DNA from: an uncultured Clostridia bacterium
GTDB lineage: Bacteria > Bacillota > Clostridia > Oscillospirales > Ruminococcaceae
Assembly (NCBI GenBank): GCA_947383835.1
Contig: CANDEV010000022.1
Location: forward strand, 1-42,154
DNA length: 42,154 bases
Reading direction: 5' to 3'
The notes under the pieces were generated by a model that saw nothing but the letters and a program-made list of their open reading frames with translations, had not been told where the DNA came from and did not search any database. The stretch's first letter is position 1. Every line of letters starts with the position of its first letter. This document shows positions 1 to 7,502 of this stretch, in pieces. The translations under genes were made by a program, and so were the position numbers.

Positions 1-40
<40 letters not shown>

Positions 41-110
41 CATTGTAGCATATTGCCATTTTTATTTCAACTCTTTTCTTTTTACCGATTGTAAATTTTT
101 TTACAGAGCA

Positions 111-139
111 ATTATAGCACAGCTTTGAGAAAAAAGCAA
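111..139 (-). promoter_or_regulatory. Leftward promoter reading into the GTCT tract
   Basis: On the minus strand the -35 TTGCTT (134-139) and -10 TATAAT (111-116) are separated by 17 bases. Transcription would start near base 104 and run into the GTCT tract and out of the window. Confidence 0.55.
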
Positions 140-140
140 C

Positions 141-154
141 TGTCCAATTGGACA
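141..154. promoter_or_regulatory. Palindromic operator candidate TGTCCAATTGGACA
   Basis: This is a perfect 14-base palindrome lying 2 bases upstream of the -35 of the leftward promoter. Its CCAAT/ATTGG arms match the arms of the operator-like sites at 1225-1238 and 1916-1929 in front of the two XRE-VOC genes, which suggests related regulators. Confidence 0.45.
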
Positions 155-200
155 TACAGACGAATCTTTGAGGCTTGGACAGGAACTGAACAAAAACTTC

Positions 201-279
201 CCCGCCACGCGGTTATGAAACAGCGGGACGGGGAACCCGTCCCCTACAGATACGGTTATTATTTTGTTGGATTGCTATA
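201..279. repeat. Family 1 inverted-repeat element, left-truncated copy
   Basis: It holds the GGGACGGG/CCCGTCCC hairpin and ends in GGATTGCTATA at 269-279, as the full copy at 34305-34427 does. The left end and the first GC-rich hairpin are missing. It lies just past the stop of the XRE-VOC-zinc-ribbon gene. Confidence 0.75.
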
Positions 280-296
280 GTAAATGATCGCTTGAC

Positions 297-1160
297 TTAT
301 TCAGTCCGCCAACGCTTCAAATTTGGGAAATATTTCATCATCTCCGCCCTTGCCTCGTCGGGGGTAAGGTTTGTTCCGTCTTCCTTTTTCATCTCGTCAA
401 GGAACTGCAAATTGCTTTCGATCATTTCCTCCATTGTTTCGTCCTTTGAGAAATGTCCGTCAACCCAGCAGTATTTGCAGTATTCGCTGTTGGGACTTCC
501 GTCAGCATTTTTTCCGTAAACCTCCGGCTGCATATTCATTCCGCAGCTCTGACAAATTTTTTCGTCCATGTGATAACCTCCTGTAACTTCAATAATATTA
601 TTGTCTGGGTCGGTAAGGTGAAAATAGTGATATGTGGGGTAAGCCTCTAAAATTTCTGTAACCTTGCCGATGTTCAGGGACTTTACCCGCTCATGCTCCA
701 TAGTCAGATCCTCCACCCAGTAGTTCTGCACAAACTTGTATGGACTGTTCAAATCGGTGCAGTGTCCGTGGAGATTGTCTTCATTCATCAGGGAAATGCA
801 CTTGTTGTCGATGTAAAATTCCACGAATTTGTTCCCGCTTCGGCAGCGGTTGTCCACCTTTATGCCAAAAAATTTTTCGTAGAAATCCACGGACTTTTCA
901 AAATCCTTTACCACAAGATAAACGCTGCCCAGATGCAGGGGATTTTTATTTTCCTCCGCAGGGACGTTCCTAAGCAAAATTGTATCGGTGGAAACGTCGA
1001 ACAGCTCGCTCATACGGATAATTTTATCCACGTCGGGGACGGCTTGTCCCAATTCCCATTTTGAAATGGACTGCCTTGATACCTCCATAAATTCCGCAAA
1101 ACGCTCCTGCGTAAGACCCTTTTCGATACGAAGCTTTTGTATCTGCTCGCCTATTGTCAT
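297..1160 (-). CDS. XRE regulator fused to VOC and zinc-ribbon domains
   Basis: This 287-residue protein has three parts. Residues 1-60 are a Cro/CI-type helix-turn-helix (LTQERF, SRQSISKWE). Residues 75-197 are a glyoxalase/bleomycin-resistance (VOC) domain. From 198 there is a zinc-ribbon domain with C203/C206 and C228/C231. By family the first part binds DNA, and VOC domains bind a small ligand or metal; the ligand here cannot be named. It probably acts as a ligand-responsive repressor of itself and neighbours, because an operator-like palindrome lies against its -35. The start has AAAGGCGG 10 bases upstream. The next gene upstream is a close paralogue lacking the zinc ribbon. Confidence 0.85.
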   Translation of the reverse strand: MTIGEQIQKLRIEKGLTQERFAEFMEVSRQSISKWELGQAVPDVDKIIRMSELFDVSTDTILLRNVPAEENKNPLHLGSVYLVVKDFEKSVDFYEKFFGIKVDNRCRSGNKFVEFYIDNKCISLMNEDNLHGHCTDLNSPYKFVQNYWVEDLTMEHERVKSLNIGKVTEILEAYPTYHYFHLTDPDNNIIEVTGGYHMDEKICQSCGMNMQPEVYGKNADGSPNSEYCKYCWVDGHFSKDETMEEMIESNLQFLDEMKKEDGTNLTPDEARAEMMKYFPNLKRWRTE

Positions 1161-1195
1161 ACCCTTTCGACCGCCTTTCTTTTTACTGTATTTTT

Positions 1196-1224
1196 ATTAT
1201 ACAGCATAATTTTAAAAAAGTCTA
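1196..1224 (-). promoter_or_regulatory. Promoter of the XRE-VOC-zinc-ribbon gene
   Basis: On the minus strand the -10 TATAAT (1196-1201) and -35 TAGACT (1219-1224) are 17 bases apart. The stop codon of the upstream paralogue (1222-1224) lies inside this -35. Confidence 0.65.
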
Positions 1225-1854
1225 CCAATCCGAATTGGAACTTTTGCAACTCACGGTTGCGGCATGATATCCTCCCGTGACTTCAATAATATTGTTGTCG
1301 GGGTCGGTAAGGTGAAAATAATGATAGGTCGGGTACGCTTCTAAAATTTCGGTAACTTTTCCGATGTTCAGGGACTTTACCCTCTCGTACTCCATAATCA
1401 AGTCCTCCACCCAGTAATTCTGCACAAACTTGTAGGAACTATTCAAATCGGTGCAGTGTCCCTCAATGTTGTTTTCATTCATCAAGGAAATGCACTTGTT
1501 GTCGATGTAAAATTTAACAAATTTATTTCCGCTGCGGCAACGGTTGTCAACTTTTGTGCCGAGAAATTTTTCGTAAAACTCTACGGACTTTTCAAAATCC
1601 TTTACCACAAGATAAACGGTACCCAAATGCAAGGGATTTTTATTTTCCTCCACAGAGGTGTTTCTAAGCAAAATATTATCGGTGGGAACGTCAAACAGCT
1701 CGCTCATGCGGATAATTTTATCCACGTCGGGGACGGCTTGTCCCAATTCCCATTTTGAAATGGACTGTCTTGATACCTCCATAAGCTCCGCAAAACATTC
1801 CTGCGTAAGACCATTTTCAATACGAAGCTTTTGTATCTGCTCGCCTATTGTCAT
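1222..1854 (-). CDS. XRE regulator fused to VOC domain (no zinc ribbon)
   Basis: This 210-residue protein is a close paralogue of the gene at 297-1160, and the DNA is also highly similar. It has an XRE helix-turn-helix at 1-60 and a VOC domain at about 75-197. After GGYH the zinc ribbon is replaced by 13 residues unlike anything in the family. These are read from the promoter/operator DNA of the downstream copy and end at a TAG inside that copy's -35. This looks like a tandem duplication whose junction removed the third domain. The start has AGGAGGT 7 bases upstream. It is a likely DNA-binding, ligand-sensing regulator; the ligand is unknown. Confidence 0.85.
   Translation of the reverse strand: MTIGEQIQKLRIENGLTQECFAELMEVSRQSISKWELGQAVPDVDKIIRMSELFDVPTDNILLRNTSVEENKNPLHLGTVYLVVKDFEKSVEFYEKFLGTKVDNRCRSGNKFVKFYIDNKCISLMNENNIEGHCTDLNSSYKFVQNYWVEDLIMEYERVKSLNIGKVTEILEAYPTYHYFHLTDPDNNIIEVTGGYHAATVSCKSSNSDW
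1225..1238. promoter_or_regulatory. Operator candidate CCAATCCGAATTGG, copy 1
   Basis: An inverted repeat (CCAAT/ATTGG arms) abuts the -35 of the downstream gene. The same 14 bases occur at the same place before the paralogue (1916-1929), so autoregulation is likely. It is also translated: it encodes the last residues (SNSDW region) of the upstream paralogue. Confidence 0.6.
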
Positions 1855-1886
1855 ATTTTCGACCTCCTATATTTTTTTGTATTTTT

Positions 1887-1929
1887 ATTATACAGCGCAA
1901 TTTCAAAAAAATCTACCAATCCGAATTGG
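1887..1929 (-). promoter_or_regulatory. Promoter and operator of the XRE-VOC gene
   Basis: On the minus strand the -10 TATAAT (1887-1892) and -35 TAGATT (1910-1915) are 17 bases apart, followed upstream by the operator-like CCAATCCGAATTGG (1916-1929). The arrangement is the same as at the downstream paralogue. Confidence 0.65.
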
Positions 1930-2013
1930 AACTTTAGCAACTCACAGTTGGCACTCCGCGTGCGGCGTTGTTCTACCCCCGATGTTAAATAACATATACC
2001 GTAACTTTATCAA

Positions 2014-2057
2014 GCCCCCTATCAAGGGGGCGGGATAGTAATTTTTGTTTATCCCGC
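2014..2057. other. Two overlapping hairpins between the XRE-VOC gene and amt
   Basis: GCCCCCT (2014-2020) pairs with AGGGGGC (2025-2031), and GCGGGATA (2030-2037) pairs with TATCCCGC (2050-2057). The two stems share two bases, so they are nearly mutually exclusive. Neither has a proper T-run of its own. Role unknown. Confidence 0.4.
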
Positions 2058-2103
2058 AAAAATATTTTACCCCTATTGACAATTAAGCCAATAGGGGTAA
2101 AAT
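2058..2103 (-). terminator. Terminator of amt
   Basis: A perfect 15-base stem (2064-2078 with 2089-2103) has a 10-base loop. On the minus strand it is followed by ATTTTTG. It starts 22 bases past the amt stop. An 11-base direct repeat CACTGTCAACT (2106-2116 and 2120-2130) lies between and overlaps the stop codon. Confidence 0.8.
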
Positions 2104-2124
2104 TTCACTGTCAACTATACACTG

Positions 2125-3873
2125 TCAACTGTCATCTCTGTCTTGCAGTGCGTCATATCCGTTTTCGCCTGTGCGTACTCTTATTACGTCCTCAACGTCG
2201 TATACGAAAATCTTTCCGTCGCCGATGTGTCCCGTATAGAGAGCCTTTCTTGCCGCCTCCACAACCGTCTCAACGGGGACTTTTGACACAACCACTTCAA
2301 CCTTTACCTTCGGCAGAAGCGTTGCTTCAACAGGTACGCCGCGGTACATTTCTCCTGCGCCCCGCTGTGTTCCGCAGCCTAAAACCTGCGTTACCGTAAA
2401 GCCTGTTACGCCCACATTGCTAAGCTCGTTTTTGAGTACCTCAAACTTGTTCTGCTTGCAGACAATGGAAATTCTTGTGTACTTGTTTTTCTCGGTGCTG
2501 CTCCGTTCGATATGAGGTCTTTCCGCGATTTTTATATCTGCGGGGATTTCCGCTGCCGCACTTTCCTCGCTTGTTTCGCCTGTGAATACCGAGATAGAGT
2601 TAGGCATAAAGTCCGCATAAGAGGACACAAGACCATGCTCCGTAACGTCCAGACCGCGAGTCTCCTCCTCGACGGAAGCGCGGAGACCGATAGTATGCTT
2701 GATAACAAGGAATGTAATTGTGATAGTAACTGCAGTCCAAGCCGCAACGGAAATTACCGCAAGAGCCTGCAAGCCGAGCTGGTGGAATCCGCCGCCGTAG
2801 AAAAGTCCGTTTATTTCACTGTCGGGTGCGGAGGTCGTTGCAAAAAGTCCCACCGCAAGAGTACCCCATATGCCGTTCATCATATGTACCGCAACTGCGC
2901 CAACAGGGTCGTCAATGTGAAGCTTGTGGTCAAGGAGCCATACGCCGAATATTACCAAAAGTCCCGAAACGATACCGACCATTGCCGAACCGAAGCAGTC
3001 CATTACGTCACAGCCTGCTGTAATGCCCACAAGTCCTGCCAAAGAAGCGTTAAGGCACATTGAAACGTCGGGCTTGCCGTACTTCACCCAAGTGAATATC
3101 ATACAGACGAGCGTTGCGACCGCAGGGGCAACCGTTGTTGTAAGGAAGATAGAACCAAGCTGTGGGAGCGACGTTGCAGCCGCGCCGTTAAAGCCGTACC
3201 AGCCGAACCAAAGGATAAAGCAGCCAAGCGCGCCGAGAGTAAGAGAGTGTCCGGGGATAGCGTTTACCTTTGTGACCTTGCCCGATTTCTTGTCGGTGAC
3301 AAACTTGCCGATACGGGGTCCGAGAATTTTTGCACCGATAAGAGCGGAAACACCGCCCACCATGTGAATTGCACAGGAGCCTGCAAAATCGTGGAAACCA
3401 AGCTGTGCAAGCCAGCCGCCGCCCCATATCCAGTGTGCCTCAATGGGATATATCAGCGCGCTGATAACGCCCGAATAGATACAGTAGGAAAGGAACTTGG
3501 TCCTTTCAGCCATTGCGCCCGAAACGATAGTCGCCGTTGTTGCGCAGAAAACCATGTTGAAAACGAACGCCGACCAGTCGAAATTTTCATACGCCGTAAA
3601 AATGTCAAAGCCCGGCTTGCCGATAAGACCCACAACGTCCTCGCCGAAAAGCAGTCCGAAGCCGATAAGAATGAACATCGGCACGCCGATACAGAAGTCC
3701 ATAAGGTTTTTCATAATGATGTTGGCGGCGTTTTTCGCGCGGGTGAAGCCTGTCTCCACCATTGCGAAGCCTGCCTGCATGAAGAATACCAAAGCCGCGC
3801 CGATCAGAAACCAAACGGCAAAGACCTCGCTTGTTACCGTCTCCGAAATTGTGCTGATAATATTTGCGTCCAT
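2125..3873 (-). CDS. amt: Ammonium transporter fused to a P-II domain
   Basis: This 582-residue membrane protein imports ammonium. Residues 1-405 are the Amt channel, with about eleven membrane segments and the twin histidines H170 (AIHMVGG) and H330 (AVHMMNG). A linker follows, then a P-II signalling domain at about 464-570 (GDGKIFV and VIRVRTGE are P-II signatures). P-II normally blocks Amt by inserting its T-loop into the channel in response to ATP/ADP and 2-oxoglutarate. Here the regulator is tethered. Y46 of GlnB is kept (Y510), but the uridylylated Y51 is replaced by valine (V515), so control is probably by ligand only. The start has AGGAGG at good spacing. It is monocistronic, with its own promoter and terminator. 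Confidence 0.93.
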   Translation of the reverse strand: MDANIISTISETVTSEVFAVWFLIGAALVFFMQAGFAMVETGFTRAKNAANIIMKNLMDFCIGVPMFILIGFGLLFGEDVVGLIGKPGFDIFTAYENFDWSAFVFNMVFCATTATIVSGAMAERTKFLSYCIYSGVISALIYPIEAHWIWGGGWLAQLGFHDFAGSCAIHMVGGVSALIGAKILGPRIGKFVTDKKSGKVTKVNAIPGHSLTLGALGCFILWFGWYGFNGAAATSLPQLGSIFLTTTVAPAVATLVCMIFTWVKYGKPDVSMCLNASLAGLVGITAGCDVMDCFGSAMVGIVSGLLVIFGVWLLDHKLHIDDPVGAVAVHMMNGIWGTLAVGLFATTSAPDSEINGLFYGGGFHQLGLQALAVISVAAWTAVTITITFLVIKHTIGLRASVEEETRGLDVTEHGLVSSYADFMPNSISVFTGETSEESAAAEIPADIKIAERPHIERSSTEKNKYTRISIVCKQNKFEVLKNELSNVGVTGFTVTQVLGCGTQRGAGEMYRGVPVEATLLPKVKVEVVVSKVPVETVVEAARKALYTGHIGDGKIFVYDVEDVIRVRTGENGYDALQDRDDS

Positions 3874-3902
3874 AAAAAATCCCTCCTAAAGTTTTACACA
3901 AT

Positions 3903-3956
3903 GCAAGAGCGCTGTAAACGAACCGCTCCATTGCAGCCCGCTTACAGCGCCCTTGC
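3903..3956 (-). other. Leader hairpin of amt
   Basis: GCAAGAGCGCTGTAA (3903-3917) pairs with TTACAGCGCCCTTGC (3942-3956) with one mismatch and a 24-base loop. The stem begins about 10 bases after the predicted transcription start and ends 30 bases before the start codon. No T-run follows, so it is not a terminator. It may be an RNA-level control site; it does not match the two hexaloop hairpins of ANTAR leaders. Confidence 0.6.
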
Positions 3957-3972
3957 TGTTTTCTATGGTCTT

Positions 3973-4001
3973 ATTATATATCATCTGCACTCATTTGTCA
4001 A
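3973..4001 (-). promoter_or_regulatory. Promoter of amt
   Basis: A consensus TTGACA (3996-4001) and TATAAT (3973-3978) are separated by 17 bases on the minus strand. The leader is about 93 bases long. The rest of 4002-4121 is AT-rich with no other feature seen. Confidence 0.85.
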
Positions 4002-4121
4002 GGCTTTTTTGAAATTTATGCAATAATTAAATTATTATCCTGCAAAATTATATTATTTTAGCTACTATTATCAAATATTATTGCAAGTCTATGTATATTA
4101 AATTTCATTTTTAATTTTTAT

Positions 4122-4170
4122 GAAAACAAAAACGCGGTACCTGCATACCATACCAATATGCAAGTACCGC
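4122..4170 (-). terminator. Terminator of the sigma/anti-sigma operon
   Basis: GCGGTAC-TGCATA arms (4134-4147 with 4157-4170, one internal mismatch) form a strong hairpin. On the minus strand it is followed by GTTTTTGTTTTC. It lies 28 bases past the anti-sigma stop. Confidence 0.85.
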
Positions 4171-4198
4171 AGAAAAATTATTCATTTTGTTATGACTT

Positions 4199-5392
4199 TC
4201 AGCTTATGGGAAATTCCTCTCCACAGAAAACTATCGCTTCAACGTCGGAATAGTCCATAATACCCGAAAGCATAAAAGTTACCGTCGCGGGTTTGTCGCT
4301 TGGAATGTCCCAACTTGCCATTATCCAGTCCATATCTGTGAGAAGAGTGTTTTTGTCAATATCGTTTACCGCGTTGGAGATAACGTCGGAATACCAAACG
4401 TCCTTTAAAGTGCCGTCGGACATTTTTAATTTGATTGGCGTTTCGCTACCGCCGTAAGATTCGATTGAAAACATAGCCGTATTATTATTTAAGTACTGTT
4501 CCCCGCCGTTCGCGTCTTCATACATAACAAGGCAGTCCTCCAACATACGCAGGTCAAAGCTTATCGACTTTGGAGAATACTTTAAGGCGGTGACATCCAT
4601 ATGTGCCTGTGCTTCACCCATACGGGAGGTTGACCAGTTTATCTCTCTCGGCTCTATGCTTGCTGTCTTAGATTTTATAGCTTTGCCAAGGACAATATTT
4701 GCAGAAAAATTACCGTATATTTTGACTGACGCGTCATCTGTATACGTTTCGTCCGTACTGTGCATACCCTTGCCGTTTGCCTTGTCAAGACACTTTATCT
4801 CCATAGTTATCGGCATATTTTCAGCAACGTTACGAATATCGTTAAGCCGAATGCTGCTGTATATCTTGTCGCTGTTGGAGACCGTCAAAAAGCCGTACGT
4901 ATAGCTTGAAATATATTTCGGAAACGCGCTTATGCTCATATCGTCAATAGTGTATTCAACGTCCTTAACAGGTTCGTCAAACTCAAATTCAAGCAAAACT
5001 TCCGCAAAGTTTCCGCTGTTGACAACGCTCACCAACTTCGCTCTTATGCCCGGAGCAAACTCGGTAAAATCGTTCTCGGTAACGGTAAGAGCATTTCCAA
5101 TAATATCAATGTCGGTTACTTTTGAGTTGTCCTCAATGTCGTAAATATCGTAATAATCTTGCGCGGCTTCACGATTTATGCCGAGAATATTATTCACCGT
5201 CTCCCGCACCTCGGGAGAAGCCGCGTACACCGTACCGCCGACAATAACCACTGCCGCAACAGCCGCAGCGCAAACCGCCGTAATTTTTTTGATTTTAAAA
5301 TTCTTTTTCATTTTAATTGACCTCCTGTTCTTGACTTCATTGAAGGTCATGCTTTCAAGCTCCTTGTCGATAATTTTTTTCAGGTCGTTCAT
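4199..5392 (-). CDS. Membrane anti-sigma factor, DUF4179-like
   Basis: This 397-residue protein has a short cytoplasmic N-terminus (about 1-25), one membrane segment (about 30-52, Ala/Val-rich) and a large extracellular domain. This is the build of anti-sigma factors of the DUF4179 type, which hold an ECF sigma factor at the membrane until a surface signal arrives. The start is the second of two nearby ATGs: GGAGGA touches the first (5398) but is 6 bases from ATG 5392. That ATG overlaps the sigma factor stop as ATGA, so the two genes are translationally coupled. The family assignment rests on architecture and neighbour; the signal is unknown. Confidence 0.8.
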   Translation of the reverse strand: MNDLKKIIDKELESMTFNEVKNRRSIKMKKNFKIKKITAVCAAAVAAVVIVGGTVYAASPEVRETVNNILGINREAAQDYYDIYDIEDNSKVTDIDIIGNALTVTENDFTEFAPGIRAKLVSVVNSGNFAEVLLEFEFDEPVKDVEYTIDDMSISAFPKYISSYTYGFLTVSNSDKIYSSIRLNDIRNVAENMPITMEIKCLDKANGKGMHSTDETYTDDASVKIYGNFSANIVLGKAIKSKTASIEPREINWSTSRMGEAQAHMDVTALKYSPKSISFDLRMLEDCLVMYEDANGGEQYLNNNTAMFSIESYGGSETPIKLKMSDGTLKDVWYSDVISNAVNDIDKNTLLTDMDWIMASWDIPSDKPATVTFMLSGIMDYSDVEAIVFCGEEFPIS

Positions 5393-5880
5393 AAACATTC
5401 CTCCAATGCTTTTCTAAGTAATTCTTTAGCCCTGCTCACGCGGAACGTCATTGCGCTCTGCCCAACGCCCGCAAGCCGCGCGGCTTCTTTCAGGGTGAAG
5501 CCGTTGTATAAGTGCAGCACGGCGGCTTCGCGGTATATCTCGGGCAGGGACATTATCGCCTGCGATACCGCCGCTTTTGTCTCCGCTTCGGCGTACTCGT
5601 CCCTCTCCGAAACGGTATCGGGAATTTCCCCTGCCGCGCTGGTTTTGTACGCGGAGGATTTTAAGATATTGCGGCACTCGTTCACCGCTATCCGTATCAG
5701 CCACGTCTTTTCGGCAGCTTCCCCTCGGAAGCCGTGAAAGGATAAAAACGCTTTTTCGTACACAGACATAGCCGCGTCCTCCGCCAAAGCGCGGTTCCGC
5801 AGTATGAGCATACACGTTCGGAGAATTTCGTCCCCGTATTTTCTGAAGAGCTCTTCGGTTTTTTCGGCGCCGTTTTTCAC
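5389..5880 (-). CDS. ECF-type RNA polymerase sigma factor
   Basis: This 163-residue protein has sigma region 2 (about 10-80, with the WLIRIAVNECRN helix) and region 4 (about 105-160, LPEIYREAAVLHLY then a helix-turn-helix GFTLKEAARLAGVGQSA). It directs RNA polymerase to a small regulon and is presumably bound by the anti-sigma factor encoded next. The start is GTG at 5880, because AGGAGG lies 7 bases upstream. A longer frame starting with TTG at 5910 would place the ribosome site inside the gene. It probably also controls its own operon, but no ECF-type promoter was recognised. Confidence 0.88.
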   Translation of the reverse strand: MKNGAEKTEELFRKYGDEILRTCMLILRNRALAEDAAMSVYEKAFLSFHGFRGEAAEKTWLIRIAVNECRNILKSSAYKTSAAGEIPDTVSERDEYAEAETKAAVSQAIMSLPEIYREAAVLHLYNGFTLKEAARLAGVGQSAMTFRVSRAKELLRKALEECL

Positions 5881-5957
5881 CTTATCTCCTCCTTTCACTT
5901 TATTAGACAATCGGGACGGCAGTTTTCACAGATTTTTTTAAAAAAATTTTTAGGTAC

Positions 5958-5992
5958 AAAAAATGTGCAAAGCCGTAACAAGACCTTGCACA
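5958..5992 (-). terminator. Hairpin with T-run upstream of the sigma gene
   Basis: TGTGCAA (5964-5970) pairs with TTGCACA (5986-5992), and on the minus strand TTTTTT follows. It may end transcription from the C39-like gene after running through the family 1 element, or act as a leader attenuator of the sigma gene. Confidence 0.45.
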
Positions 5993-6001
5993 TAATTTTA
6001 T

Positions 6002-6134
6002 TATAGCGGTACATAAAAATATCCTGACAAAATTCGTAGGGGACGGGTTTCCCGTCCCGTGGTTCAGTATATTTTTGTATCGCGGGCGGGGAGACCCCGC
6101 CCCTACAGTATGATTATTTTTATGGATTGCTATA
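6002..6134. repeat. Family 1 inverted-repeat element, full copy
   Basis: The ends are TATAGC plus CATAAAAATA on the left and the inverted TATTTTTATG plus GCTATA on the right, with divergent bases between. Inside are two GC-rich hairpins (GGGACGGG/CCCGTCCC at about 6040 and GGGCGGGG/CCCCGCCC at about 6085). It lies 4 bases from the stop of the C39-like gene. Confidence 0.75.
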
Positions 6135-6138
6135 AATA

Positions 6139-7248
6139 TCAGTTTTCGGGCATTTCGTCCGCGCCGTCGTCGTCAAGGTGCGGCTCCGTCTCTGCGGCAG
6201 TCTCCGTTTCGGGGGACGTTTCAGTCTCCGTCTCGCTTTCCGTAACCGTTTCGGGGACTGTGGTCTCTGCGTGTTCCGCAGGAGTATAGCTTCCGCTGTC
6301 GGGGATTATAACTATAGCCTGCCTGTACATCTGGTCGTACCGCGTTTCAAACCTGTTGATATTGTAGTCGATAATGCCTTTCATCGGGTCGTTGAGGGTG
6401 ACGATATCGCCGCTCATATTGAACCCCGCCAGCACGAAGCAATGCTCGTTCAAGTACCAGTCAAGCTTTTCCCCCGTGGCGTTGTCGTACCATGTTTCGT
6501 AATATTCCGGCTCTATCATTCCGTCGGTAGCCCAGCACAGCACGGGAGTACCCTCCGCAAGATAATCATACAGCACGTCGGGGTGCGCCCCCGAAATATT
6601 TTTCACCGTAAATCCGCCGCCGTGGTCGGAAATATATGCGTTGGCAGCCTTTTCTATAGCGTTTGCAAAGCAGCCGTAGCCCCTGCTGAAAGGGTCGCCG
6701 ATAAAATAATCGAAAAAGCTGTCCTTGTAGACCTTTCCGTCCTCCTCGCGGGCGTTGCCCCAGCTTACGGGGAGGTAATTTTTTGCAAGGTCGGTCTTGT
6801 CCGCGTCAAAGCCGCAGTACCGAAGCAGAATTGTCAGCGCGGTTATCTCGCAGCCCACAGGCAGTTCGGGGAGCTGCAAAATGTTCTCCATGTCGATATA
6901 AACTGAATTACTGTCATATTCCTTGCGGACGCGGCTTGTTATGATAGTCCTGCTTGCGGAGGTCTCGGAGATTTCCTCCGTATCGGCGCTTTCGTCCGTC
7001 GGAACAGTTTCGGAGGTCTCCAAGCTTTTCGGGAACGGCATTTCCGTCTCCGACGGCACGGTCTGCTCCGTCTCCGAAGCTGTGGAAGCGCTGTATGTAT
7101 AATAGTCCAACGGCAGATCCGCGCTTGCAGGCTCGGACTTGAATTTGCCCATTGCCGCCATTAAAATTACCGCCAATAAAATAATTACCAAAACAGACAG
7201 CAGGGTAAGACGTATTATAAACGCGTTGGTGATTTTTTTCTTTTTCAA
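6139..7248 (-). CDS. Membrane-anchored C39-like cysteine peptidase domain protein
   Basis: This 369-residue protein has one N-terminal membrane segment (about 11-33), a Ser/Thr/Glu-rich spacer (35-105), a papain-like C39_2 domain (about 115-310) and a second acidic Thr/Glu tail. Probable catalytic residues are C133 (PVGCEITALT), H269 (NEHCFVLAGF) and D287 (LNDPMKG), in the order expected for C39_2 proteins. It probably works outside the membrane; the substrate is unknown, and peptidase activity is inferred from the motif only. It lies downstream of the PASTA gene on the same strand but is separated from it by a family 2 repeat element. Confidence 0.75.
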   Translation of the reverse strand: MKKKKITNAFIIRLTLLSVLVIILLAVILMAAMGKFKSEPASADLPLDYYTYSASTASETEQTVPSETEMPFPKSLETSETVPTDESADTEEISETSASRTIITSRVRKEYDSNSVYIDMENILQLPELPVGCEITALTILLRYCGFDADKTDLAKNYLPVSWGNAREEDGKVYKDSFFDYFIGDPFSRGYGCFANAIEKAANAYISDHGGGFTVKNISGAHPDVLYDYLAEGTPVLCWATDGMIEPEYYETWYDNATGEKLDWYLNEHCFVLAGFNMSGDIVTLNDPMKGIIDYNINRFETRYDQMYRQAIVIIPDSGSYTPAEHAETTVPETVTESETETETSPETETAAETEPHLDDDGADEMPEN

Positions 7249-7273
7249 AAGCAGTCTCCTTTGCGGCGTATTA

Positions 7274-7443
7274 TTTTATACTAATTTTCGACTAAAAAGC
7301 GTGTAAAAAATCAAGCAAAAATTTGCATATATGATTTTTGTGCAGATTTTTTACCTACGCTTTTAGGAGCAAATGAGTATTACCCCTGCACGAAAGACAG
7401 GGGTAAATGTTGATTTGACATATTAGAGCGTGAATTAGTATAA
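7274..7443. repeat. Family 2 inverted-repeat element, copy A
   Basis: The outer ends TTATACTAATT and AATTAGTATAA are inverted repeats. An inner long hairpin pairs 7291-7311 with 7345-7366 (CTAAAA-GCGT and GATTTTTTAC arms). Its loop carries the family core, AGCAAAAATTTGCATATATG. A second small hairpin, TACCCCTG/CAGGGGTA (7381-7405), fills the right part. It occupies most of the space between the PASTA gene and the C39-like gene. Confidence 0.7.
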
Positions 7444-7502
7444 ATCGCCTGTGCATACATCTTGTAAAGACAGGTTCTTGATATTTTTGGGGACTTCCAT
7501 GC

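Noticed and set aside
3903..3956. Known riboswitch or ANTAR antitermination leader at amt
   Set aside because: There is only one stem, a 24-base loop, no hexaloop pair and no terminator overlap, so I leave it as an unassigned leader hairpin.
3247..4026. Rightward open frame of 259 codons opposite amt
   Set aside because: It is antisense to a confidently assigned transporter, runs into the amt promoter and leader hairpin, and its product is Cys/His/Arg-rich with no recognisable domain.
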